The translations under genes were made by a program, and so were the position numbers. A DNA stretch of 62,368 bases from Globisporangium splendens (lineage: Eukaryota > Oomycota > Peronosporomycetes > Pythiales > Pythiaceae). The notes below the pieces were generated by a model. It had not been told where the DNA came from and ran no database searches. It worked only from the letters and a program-made list of their open reading frames with translations. This document shows positions 32,314 to 42,373 of this stretch, piece by piece; positions within the stretch are counted from its first letter, which is position 1; every line of letters begins with the position of its first letter. The stretch covers positions 1 through 62,368 of the forward strand of contig VFIW01000171.1 of the NCBI GenBank assembly GCA_006386115.1. Direction: 5' to 3'.

Positions 32314-33228
32314 ATGCCGTCGCCGACCGCGACTTCGACGCAGGAGGAGCTGCAAGCGAGTGCGACGTCGTATGCACGCGAGATCCTTGAGTTCGACCGC
32401 CCGACCGCCGTGCCGAGAGACCAGTGGGACGGAAAAGTGGAGTCACACCTGGTCAGCAGGTTCTTCGACCTGCCGGATTGGTTTGCAAGAGAAGTCTCGC
32501 AAGTCGAAAGGCACCGCACGGTCACCAAATATCGCGAAGAAACGAGAAATGGATTGAGTAATTTGGATACGGGACTGCGCGTTTTCGCGGGCATCATGTC
32601 ACTGGGCACGACGGAGATCGCCGGTGTCGCTGCTACGTCCACGTGAGTGTTCCTCTTAATCAATGTGCTTGTCTTTTTCAGGTATTGCGACAACCCTGTC
32701 GTTCGTGTACTGCTGCTCTTAGCGTCCGGGTCCCGTACGAGGAAGAAGAGACGTACACAGAGGACATAACAGAGTACCGGCTGAACACGGATAGATTCTA
32801 GCAATGGGTCTTGAATGCGCGTCAGGAAGTTAACGCCTTCTTCCAGCGGTCCGACTATGTCTTTGTTTTGTCAGTGAAGCACATCAAAGACCTCATCTGT
32901 GTATTGTGCTGCGGTGATTTTTGTGCGCTATAGAGAGCATGCGAGCAATCGGGATGAGATTCAACAAGTGGAAGTGCTACTACAGAGAATCGAAGAAAGA
33001 ATTGCTCAATTGGAGCAATCAAGCGCTCGCCACGAGCAGTTTGAGCATTTGCGCCGTGAGTTTCGCCAGCAAGTGGAGCAGGACCAGCTCGCCTCCCAAC
33101 AAGTACGAAATGTTGTGACCGAGTTGCGTGCACGGATGGACGATATGGAACAGATGCAACGGGACGGGGTTGTCATCAATGACGAGGACTTTGACAGGTG
33201 GGCAGGAACGCCAATGCGAGCTGTCTAG
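32314..33228 (+). pseudogene. Coiled-coil protein gene, apparently broken
   Basis: Exon 1 (32314-32642) encodes 109 residues with LEFDRPTAVPRDQWDGKVES and DLPDWFAREVSQVERHRTVT, ending at a good donor GTGAGT. Splicing to the acceptor CTCTTAG gives VPYEEEETYTEDITEYRL, then an in-frame TAG after NTDRF; the same frame then reads QWVLNARQEVNAFFQRSDY. A later exon (about 32935-33228) encodes a clear coiled coil (VEVLLQRIEERIAQLEQSS, EQFEHLRREFRQQVEQDQ) and ends RWAGTPMRAV. I cannot join these without a stop, so it is either a pseudogene or has an intron I misplace. The partial copy upstream shows the locus duplicates. Family not recognised. It converges on the SecA-like gene. Confidence 0.45.
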
Positions 33229-33397
33229 CCCTCCACTGTCCACATATCAGGAGGAGCACGACCTGAGCACTGTCGTTTGCCTGTTTGATTTTAGTTGCCA
33301 AGTGTATTTGGATAGCGTGCATATCAAAAGCAATCAATCCATTCAACCAATATAAAAACTACTTCGAAGTATGCACTAATCATTCTTGTTTCGTAAC

Positions 33398-36300
33398 TCA
33401 CTTCTCTCCAGTTTTCCCCTTGTTGAGCATGCTTCCTAGCTTCTCGGCGTCTTGCTGCGCCTTCTCCAATGCTGCAATGTCTTGTTGATCTTTCAGTTGT
33501 TTCCCCGGGATACTTCTCTTCTTCTCCGACTCCCTTTTCATCTCCAGCATGGCATTATGAGATAAATACCAGGCTCCTAAAATGCTGATATATCGGTATC
33601 GGGCTGCATCCTCGGCGCGGGCTTCACTTGAATGCTTCAGCTTTAGATCTACTTCCACAACTCGATGGTTAGCCAGCACCTTGACATTCTGCCTTTTTCC
33701 TTGTCCAACATCGATCCGTGGGTCTTGACGCAAGATATCCTTCAAACTCTGCTCGCTCATCTTCTTCGGCAGCACCGCGTCTATATCAACATCGTACTCG
33801 CCGACACAAAATAGTTAACGTAAGTACATCCCGCAAGCATAACACTACTAGGTAAACGTCGAGCAAAATACTTATCTCGGTCATTCGCGACGGATCTAGA
33901 ACGTGCATGTAAACACCGCCAGCGATTCCATGCGTGACTTTGTTGCGCGCCAGCACTTGTGAGAGATACTTTGCAGCGGCTACTGCAGCTTTCGTTTTTT
34001 TGTCTTGCTCCTTGGGTGTATCTTTTTGTGAGTCCTTGATCTTCTTCAATGGGAATTGGAAGGGGTTTGTCTGGGCATCCTTGGCATCTTTCTCATCTGT
34101 GCTTGACCGAGAAGGGTTGGTGGCTGATTGATCGCTTTTCCGCGCATCATTCTTTCCACCAGCAGCTGGGTCCTTCCGGTACAGCCAGCATAATAGCTGG
34201 TGCCCCGAATTCTGTTCCAGCTCTTGGTGCACGATAACTCGCATTCCATTGAGCTGATCGACCGTTGGATTCGATCCGGTGAGTTCATAATGAAATGCGC
34301 GAAACAAGCAATTCAAGTCATCTTGGCTGTCGTCGTACGATCGGTCTGTCGCGCCACTTTGGGAGGTGGATCGCTGGGCAGGCGTGATATGGGAGAGATT
34401 TATGCCACCCGCTGGCGCCTTTAGCGATAAAGTCTCTTCTCGCAGCTTTATTTTCACGCCGGTGTCGTCGTCACCTATTTCAGCATCCTGAAGTTTCTTG
34501 TCTCGGAGTAAGACAACTTGCACTTTTAGAGCCTGACACAATATACCCAATGCAAGTCGACTCTGCACGGGGCCGCCTCGGATCACCTGGTCGAGAGTAC
34601 TATACACTTTCGAAGACACGACTTCATCGGACAAATAGTTGTTGACTTGCTTGAGCCATCGGGTAGTTTTCGCCTCCTTGGCGGCTCCTGGTTGTAGTCG
34701 ATCGAAGTGACTCTGTTTCTTCATCAATCGAGCACCTTTCGCATCAATATAGCGAGTACACAGCTCAGCGACAATTTTCTCGGTGGCACGGTGAAGTCCT
34801 CTTGATACCACCATGTTGATTGCCTTGTGCAATTGAGTAGATATCTCTCTCACGCAAACCTTGATGATCTCGCTTTCCAAGAAAGCTCGCTGCATATCAG
34901 GAACTTGGTTGTTTGATCGGAAAATAGGATCCTCAAATTGGTTCAGCATTTCCGATGGAGCCAACGATACCTGGCTCTTGAAATATTCTTCCACTTCGCG
35001 CACGATTGAGTTGGTGAAGCTGACAGATAGTTGGATGCATTTCCCAAAATCAGCGCCATCCATGGCGTAGCAGACCAAATTCGCAAAAGTTGATACTCTC
35101 TTGCAATCGGACTTCTTCGCTTTATTAAGGAGGCTTTTGAGGAATCTGTTGCCAATTTTTTCCAGCTCGGTGGGCTGGCGCAATACTTGGCTGTGAGCAT
35201 GCTGGACAAGTGCTTGCTCGTTTAGCGCTTGATTATTGCAGTGCCAGAATTGGCTAAGCAGCAAGTTCATGGATTGTACGTGTTCCTTGGTTGTTCGTCG
35301 CACACTGTGCTCGATATTCTGTTCCAACTGCTTGAGCAGTGTTTCCAAACCTTGCTCGACGCCCATTTCGACTCCGTTGACGACAACTTTTGTTGCAACC
35401 ACTTTGAAGATCTGGTTTTGGTGTTTCAGCCAGCCGTTCTTGAAAGCTTCTCTCATCGTTTGAGCTGCGCGATGCCGCAGCTGATTATTTATCAGAATGC
35501 GGTCATGAAGCTTCCACATCATTTGCTTCGCTCTTGCTACACCGTTGCTGACCCCTGTCTTTAGCGAAGCCCAGGGTCTTGTAATACATTTCCATGCTGC
35601 ACGCTTCGCTGATTGAAATCCTCTATAACCAGCTTCCTTCAACTTGACGAGGCTTTGCCGAAATCCTTCACGTGCAACAGACTTGCAGCATTTCGCGATT
35701 CCGCCACAAACCAGTGAGATCGCTACGGAAATTGCTTTGTTTGTGAAGTAGTCTCGCAAGTCCAAATTCCCCGTAACTAGACCTTCTATCCCAGCAGCAA
35801 GGTCACTGACAGCTTCAGCGATGAGACCCATCCCGACATTAGCAAACCCAAAGCACATGAGACCAATGCCACCGAGAAGTTGAAGAGTACCAAGTATTGT
35901 GACGAATAGTGCACTCCACGAAAACTTCCACTTCTTCTCTTCCGTGATGTCGAGCAAGCCCTGAAAGGCGAGCGGGTCGAAGAACTCGAAAAATACGTCA
36001 CGAGCAAATGGATCATCCTGAAGAAACGGCCGAAATTTCACCTGAATTGTGCTGTCGTCTTCAAAAGATTTCAGCTTTTCTATGAGCTCCTTGCAGTTGA
36101 TTTCAAGCATCTGGTAAATGCCCAGCACGTTGTTAATCTGGCGGATCAACTGGTTGTCTCTTTTCGAAGCGTCCGTGACAAGCACTGCAAGGGGCATGAA
36201 TCGCTTTGAGTCTCGACCCAGTGCTGGAATGGAAGCGTCAAGGTGTTCGATGATCGTATCACGATACTTTGCCGCAACAAGTTCCTTCCCATGTTTCAGC

Positions 36301-39300
36301 GATAGTACGTGGACCATGTTAATATTCGCAGATGCTGCAACAGCGACCTCGTCCATTTTCAAAGCGTTCTGGATATCCAGCAGTGCGAAGTCTAGCAATT
36401 TCCTTTGGTTGGGCTTGTGCGCTAACTTGACATAATCGATGGATCGCTGCATCAAGTGGAAGGGATTGTTGATGACTCGTCTGTGCTTGTGATCTTCACC
36501 AATCTTGACAATGAACGATTCCCACTTTTTCTGGATTGTTTCGTAGGTTGAATCGTACACTTTCCCCTTAGAAAGGACATCCATTCGCTCGCTGCTCAGT
36601 TGATCCACGAAAAGAGCAAATCTTGCTCGCAAACACGCCAAGTCTTGAACGCCTTTTGCATACATGAGTGTTTTTCTTTGGTCGCTGCAGATTTCGCGGG
36701 CAAACGTGCCATGGAATTGAACAAAGTCCAAAAACAGCAAATCTTTCGTTTTCGCCCACTCAATGTCCTTCGTTGCTGCAACTGATTCTTCTTCTGCTGC
36801 TTTCTGTTGCAGCTCACGCAGCATGGCGTTTCGTGTCCAGAAATCGGATTCCTTCGCTGGGTAGAGTCCAAGAATCATTGCAGACCCAGGTTGCCCCGCA
36901 CGTCCCGCTCGTCCATCGCCTTGAATTCGAACTCGTTCGTTCGTGGGGATCGTGACTTGAACACAAAAAAGACCGCCATTGCGCACCACAATAGGATGAT
37001 TCTTGTAATCTGTTCCTCTGGATCCGAAGCTGGTCGTAATCACAACGTCTCCGGGTTGCAACTCGTTTGCTACTTGATCCGCCACGTTAGGCTTGTCATT
37101 TGTGAGGTACAGAACAAGCCTCCGCACGCCTTCGATCTTTAAAGCAGAAAGCTTTTTGTGCCATTCCTTTCCGTCGTTGACATCTTCACACAAGAGCAGC
37201 ACTGTTCGCCTTTTTCTAATAGCGTAAAGCACGTAGTGCTGAACCAACGCCTCAAATTCGACTGTGGAGTTGTGGAGAACTGCAGGGATATTTGTGAACT
37301 TTCTTGATTTGTGGCGCGGGAGAAACAAAAAGCTGGGTCGCAGTTTTTCGCGTAGGGCTAGACAAGCGCGTTCCCGATCTGCTGCGTCGCCAACGGTTCC
37401 CGATAATCCGATGATCTTGCTGTACATGTTGATCATGCCCATGTTCGACAAGAACGTCGCTGGCAATCCTTCGGCGCTTAACCTCGATTGGTTCACAATT
37501 TGCAGAAACTGCTGTGTGCCATCCGAATAAGCCGATGAAAACATTACTTCACCAGAATGCGTCGAGTCGAGCGGGATTACCTCGTCCGAGTGATTCAAGT
37601 AATGATAACCTTCTTTTAAATCGGACTGCACCGATGCGCAGTTCTCTAAGTAGCGAGGCAGCTTCCAACCCACCATATCTCTGAAAAATTGCGGGATCTC
37701 GCTGTCTTCAAGTAGATACTCGTCTGGCTTGGGATCCATTTCTACAGGGAACGCACCAGCATTATATCATTCCAACGCGTCAGTCGATTTGCGGCAGAAT
37801 CCATGTCGAGAGAAAGTTTAGTGCAATTTCACTTACCATGAGATCTTGATTCAACTGCTTCACTCTCAAGAGATCTGTCGCCTTCGCACTGGGAGTCACA
37901 CGGTAGCCACATCATTCGTCACATGTCGTTGACGTCAGGAAGAATATTCTCGCCGTGTTGGCCATGAGATTTGACCATTTGGTGGACGACCGCATAAACT
38001 TTAAAAAGCGAGGTGGATCCGACGATCGGCGCCGATAACATGTTGCTATCAGTTGCGCGGTCAACAACGATGCTGTCGACTTCATCGATTATCAGCAGAC
38101 TTCGCGAGCGGTTGCCTGTAACCTTCCGAAAGAATAGCGACTCACGCAAGTGGTCCGCAGCAAAGCTTAGCAACGTCCCATATACAATGTTCGCTTCATA
38201 CACTGCGACTGTTTCCTTGTTGTTGTGAGATGTAGTCAAAAGCGCTCTGCAAGAGGATCTGAGCGCCGAGTAGAGATACCCGTACTCGCGGACGGCATCC
38301 AAGGCGAGCTGATCACTATTCGTGACAATGTGGACGCAGCGACCACAGCCACTGAAGTACATGGCTATAATGACGATCACCAAAGCCTTTCCTTCACCCG
38401 TGTGCATTTGAATGAATCGAGACGCACGTATCCCTGGCTGGCTTGCCAAGTCACTTTCCATGAACTCGCCGTGCTCAGACAAGCATTCTTTCACAGCAAA
38501 CAACACGGCGAGCCATTGCGTCGCCCTAACCTTGATTGGTTTACCTCTTCGTTTCGAGGCAAAGTATATCACACTGCCAATATACGAGAGCTGGGCTTTC
38601 AAGTCGCTATCCCGCGGAAACTCGAGTTCACACCGGTTCTGCTCGTCAAACGGTAGTGCTTCTTGTCCGATGAGTAGCTTCAAAGCGCTTTCCAAATCCT
38701 TCACATCTCGTGCCACTGCCTCGATATCCTCATTGGTCAGTCGATTCTTTTGTTCGACGCAAGCGTTTTCTCGGGCAACAAGACGAGTGATTTCAGCTAA
38801 TTCTAGCTCTTGCAGCGCATCGGCATTGTGATCATCGAGTATCGACCCCTCTTTGTTTAAAAGCCGAGTCAAATATGCTGTCACCTCTTGCTGAAAGGAC
38901 TTGAAGCGGTCGTTTATCGTTCTGGAAGAGGTTTCCGACGTTCGCAGCAGTAGCCCCATCATCGCATCTTCCAGATCCGAGATCGTCCAGCAAACCTCTG
39001 AAAGTATGCGCAGGACGTTCGTCCCCCACTCGGTACCGGATTTGCCCCAGCATCGGTCTTCAATGCACTCCAAATAGTACACAAATAATTGCTGCAACTG
39101 AAGCACTGCTGCCTTGTCATTTGGGTCGATTCCATAGCGGGTGCAAATCATATCTTGGCGTGCAACACTTTCCGCAAGCCGCCGGATATCTTGAAGGCAT
39201 ATTGGCTGTACGCCGGTACGGACAAAAGGGAAGCAGACCAACAATTCTTCAACACTGAAGTGAGGCGTTGACTCTTGGGGTATCGATGATGTCACTGATT

Positions 39301-40189
39301 CGTCATTGGGCTGCTTCGCTTGAGTTTGCTGAGTGTGCAGATACACCACAAGTTCCAGACGTTCAACTAGCAACGGCAGGACATCAGCGTACTCGTGCAG
39401 AACCTCTTCCCAGAATCCCAAGCTCTCTTCACGTCCCAAGACCACCTGCTCGTGCGTGAGACGGAAAACAACAGCACAAAGCCGCGCAAAAAGCAGCCAA
39501 GATGGCGGCGGTGCGCGAACGACAACCGCAGCCACTAGATCCGTCAGCTGTGTTGCTTCTTCTGCGTGTAACATATCCGACACGATCCCTGCTGTGTCGA
39601 GCACTTCCGATGCCGTCGAAAGGGACGCAAGCCCGTCCACTACGTGATCAAATGAAAACTGGGCTTCTGTCTGCGTGTAGTCCCAAATGACTTGCAAGTC
39701 GCTGACAAGCCGCTGGCAGTTGGCTTCAGTATCTTCGTCGTCTGTATCCTCACCAGACACAGCGTGTTCGCTCAACGCACAGTAGTGCGCAAGCACTCGC
39801 TCGAAAGTAGCCGTTCTTGTTGCAGACTCATTCCTTGTAGCTACATGAGCGTGACGCGCATCACCAGCCGTATTCATGCTGCTGCGTGGACTTGGTTCCC
39901 TCGTACTGTCATGAACGTCGTCATCGGGGACTTCCACGAGCGTGTACTCTTCAAACGCAGGATCTGCCTCGAGCGCCACGACGTCGAGCGCGTCCACTTG
40001 CAGCTTGTTCTCCACAAAAGCTTCCCACTCATCGAGCGGAGACACGTCGCCGTCATGGTCGCTTTCCGCTTCTTCGTGCTGCACAGAGACCGCCATGCGG
40101 TGAGCTTCGCTCTTTGCTTGTGGGTGGCGCACTGAGATAGCTGTTGCATTCGTATCTTTGAGTTCGATTGCACCGGTTTTACCGTACAT
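33398..40189 (-). CDS. SecA-like ATPase fused to long flanking regions, 4 exons
   Basis: Model: complement(join(33398..33796, 33858..37741, 37837..37874, 37923..40189)), about 2,195 residues; frame is kept across introns of 61, 95 and 48 bp, including a 38-nt micro-exon. Residues 1-560 are acidic then helical, without a known domain. SecA motor 1: QWLAVLFAVKE, MHTGEGKALVIVI (about 595-607), CVHIVTNSDQLA, NIVYGTLLSFAADHLRE, LLIIDEVDSIVVDRA. Motor 2: IIGLSGTVGD, VVITTSFGSRGTDYK, GDGRAGRAGQPGSAM (about 1045). Then come hydrophobic helices (FVTILGTLQLLGGIGLMCFG, AISVAISLVCGG; about 1375-1450), a long helical part, an OTU-like DDLNCLFRAFHYELTG (about 1910) and a charged tail. Walker A has Ala where Thr/Ser is usual. 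No signal or transit peptide. TGA directly precedes the chosen ATG; a downstream start (MAVSVQHEE) is possible. The SecA fold is firm; function and origin by transfer are inference. Confidence 0.85.
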
Positions 40190-41617
40190 TCATTCCTATC
40201 TGATACTGAGTTTGCTGAAGATCGCGTCTGCATTGACAGTGAGTGACGAGGTGTTTGCCGGGAGTCTCGACGAAATCTGCAGTAGAATCTTGAAGTGTGT
40301 CGCGTCGGGATCTTGCTGTTCGATTCACTGTCGTCCACGAATAAGAGCTGCAGTTACTTTTAACTTGCGCGGCTCGCAAAAACTCGAGCGGAAGAAAAAC
40401 ACACTTATTGCCAACAAACGATAATCCTGGCAGTTTGGAAACCACCTTTTGATCGAGGAAACCACGAACATACCTCTCGAGGGACCCATTCAAAGTAAGT
40501 GAACTCCACTAACCTCACTTTCCACTTTTGCGCTATCCAGTGACAGCCCTCTCAGTCCCCGAGAATACTTGTCGCGCAGCCAACATCTCCATCCAGCGAT
40601 CAGATTTTTTCCTTTGAGTTGATTTTGACGATGAAGTGCGTCTAACCCTCATGGGGTGCTAATTGAAACCAGTTGTTAATGCACTGGTTCTCTGTTTGTT
40701 GCTACATATTATGGCTGTGTGTTGAGCACACTATCTATCTGTTGTTTACTCTATATACGAAGCACAACAGCAGAATGGAAGCACGCGAGCACCCCAGCTC
40801 GCTGGAAGCTCTGACTGAACCGATAGTTATTCGGAGCCCAGCATTTGTGCTTACTGGCACACTGTCACGCCTCGCGCTCTCTTCAAAATCGTCCAGTGTG
40901 CCGTCCCACAACAACTACAACGTGTTAAAGGCCGCATTCAAAAAATCAGGACCAGTGACGCTCAACCTCAGCCACGAGAAGTCCATGGTGTCAAACGCAC
41001 CCATACTGTCGACGTGGGTACGCGGCCAGTTGCACATGGACATACCCAACTTGCAAGCACATAGCCTCGTGGAACAGATAATCGTTGTGCGCATTCAAAG
41101 CCGACATTGCGTCTTGATACCAATAGAACGTCCTCAGGGTCTGACAGCGTAGGCGAGTAGCAGGGCGTCGGCAGAAACACTGATTGCCTTCGTCGTCCAC
41201 ACCATCAGCATCTTCAGAGCCGCTGTCTTCGAAGTTGAGTTTGGACCCCCAAATCTTCAGATACGGCGTCGGAAATGCCCTCCTCGATCCCATCGTCTCT
41301 TCGTTTGGTCTTCATGCTTGCTTTTGATGGCAAGTTTAAAAGTGTGACAAGAAGCTGCTGACCCTAGACATCGATCTTCCTCGCCTACATATATGCTCAA
41401 TTGAGTTGAGAATACCACGTTCCTCCATTCTGACACGAGTCTCATGTACTTTTCTTCGCGAGATTGATCCGAACAAAGTGTCGCTCAATTTGGCGAGAGG
41501 ACAAATTCAGCATGACTTGATGAGCTAGGCTGTCACGTTGATAAATAGACGCAACAGTGAGTCAGAATTGTAACAAAACCGAATACAGTATTAATAAGCC
41601 AGTGCTCGTAAAACAGG
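40190..41617. other. Intergenic between the SecA-like gene and the retroelement island
   Basis: 1.43 kb. An open frame at 40775-41152 (+, starting MEAREHPSS) and an antisense one at 40991-41293 (-, with GNQCFCRRPATRLRCQT and RTFYWYQDAMSALNAHNDY) both look mildly protein-like. Neither shows a known domain or clean gene model. The SecA-like promoter should lie at its left end. Confidence 0.35.
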
Positions 41618-41632
41618 GTGACACTCCACGCA
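41618..41632 (+). repeat. Target-site duplication, copy 1
   Basis: GTGACACTCCACGCA, identical to copies at 42176-42190 and 51530-51544. It marks the left edge of the tandem retroelement island. Confidence 0.85.
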
Positions 41633-41659
41633 TTCTCCATTTTTCCCAGTAGAGCTCAA

Positions 41660-41719
41660 GCGGTCCAGTTTGGACCGCCCATCCCAGGGAGAGAATCCCT
41701 CCTTCTTGGAGGCCCTGGG
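41660..41719 (+). ncRNA. Structured 5' region of the SINE-like element: two adjacent stem-loops
   Basis: Stem 1 pairs GCGGTCCA (41660-41667) with TGGACCGC (41671-41678) around GTT. Stem 2 pairs CCCAGGG (41683-41689) with CCCTGGG (41713-41719) and encloses an inner hairpin CCTCC-TTCTT-GGAGG (41698-41712). All pairs are perfect. The RNA may be a tRNA-like head, a ribozyme or a protein-binding element; the sequence does not decide. Confidence 0.5.
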
Positions 41720-42110
41720 GTGGTGAGGAATGGAATGCACGATCACTATGAGCACGACTGCGGACCCTATGTCGTGGTCAATCCGCCACTAAGCACAACT
41801 GCGACGCCCACCAGGACGCTGCAGTATTGCCTGCTGTCTGCGGCCACCACACCGCGCAGCACAAGACCCCCGTAACAGAGCCTACCAGCTCTGTGACTCG
41901 AGACGTGATCGAAGCATCGAAGCGCGACGTTCACAAGTGCAAGTGAGGCTGACAAAGCACAGCCAAAACGCACAACAACGATCAAAGCCATTTACAAAAT
42001 GGCACACGAAGAAACTCCAAATGTCAGAAAAACTAGAAAATTACGAAAAACCTGGACGCAAGTGTGAAAATACTTGTGTTACGGCAGGATATGATAGCTG
42101 AGAACCCACC

Positions 42111-42175
42111 ATTTCTCTTCCCCGGGAATCTTAAACTCTAAGTTCAATAGATTCTTTATCATCACCATCATCAGG
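42111..42175 (+). repeat. Shared 3' tail, SINE-like copy
   Basis: Matches 51468-51529 almost base for base, ending in an imperfect ATC repeat (ATCATCACCATCATCAG), the microsatellite-like end typical of LINE-mobilised elements. Confidence 0.85.
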
Positions 42176-42190
42176 GTGACACTCCACGCA
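42176..42190 (+). repeat. Target-site duplication, copy 2
   Basis: GTGACACTCCACGCA shared by the right edge of the SINE-like unit and the left edge of the LINE. Confidence 0.85.
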
Positions 42191-42373
42191 CTTTCGATCT
42201 AGCCTTATAAAGGACAGACAGCCTTAGTACCAGCTGTTTGTATCGAGAGTATAAGTACCACGACGACAATCGACAGGCCACTACAAAGATCATCGGAAAG
42301 GGGTGAGTATACTGAACTGAGTATACAAGCCTCTATAAAGAGCGATAAGCGAAAGCTTTCTCCTGAGGCCCCC

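Larger units (their letters stand above)
41633..42175 (+). mobile_element. SINE-like non-autonomous retroelement carrying the LINE 3' tail
   Basis: The 543-bp unit is bounded on both sides by the 15-bp duplication and contains no open frame. Its last 60 bases or so (42111-42173: ATTTCTCTTCCCCGGGAATC, then TTAAACTCTAAGTTCAATAG, then an ATC-rich end) are the same as the 3' end of the neighbouring LINE. The upstream 480 bases share nothing obvious with that LINE. The 5' part is strongly structured. Borrowing a LINE 3' tail is the known strategy of SINEs that rely on a stringent LINE reverse transcriptase. Pol III ancestry is possible (a D-arm-like CAAGCGGTCC) but unproven. Confidence 0.7.

Noticed and set aside
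40775..41293. Overlapping plus- and minus-strand open frames
   Set aside because: Both look somewhat protein-like, but neither has a domain, intron pattern or promoter. I could not choose and left the stretch as intergenic.
41660..41719. Hammerhead or HDV ribozyme
   Set aside because: No CTGATGA/GAAA core for a hammerhead and the stems do not fit an HDV nested pseudoknot. Only the stems themselves are claimed.
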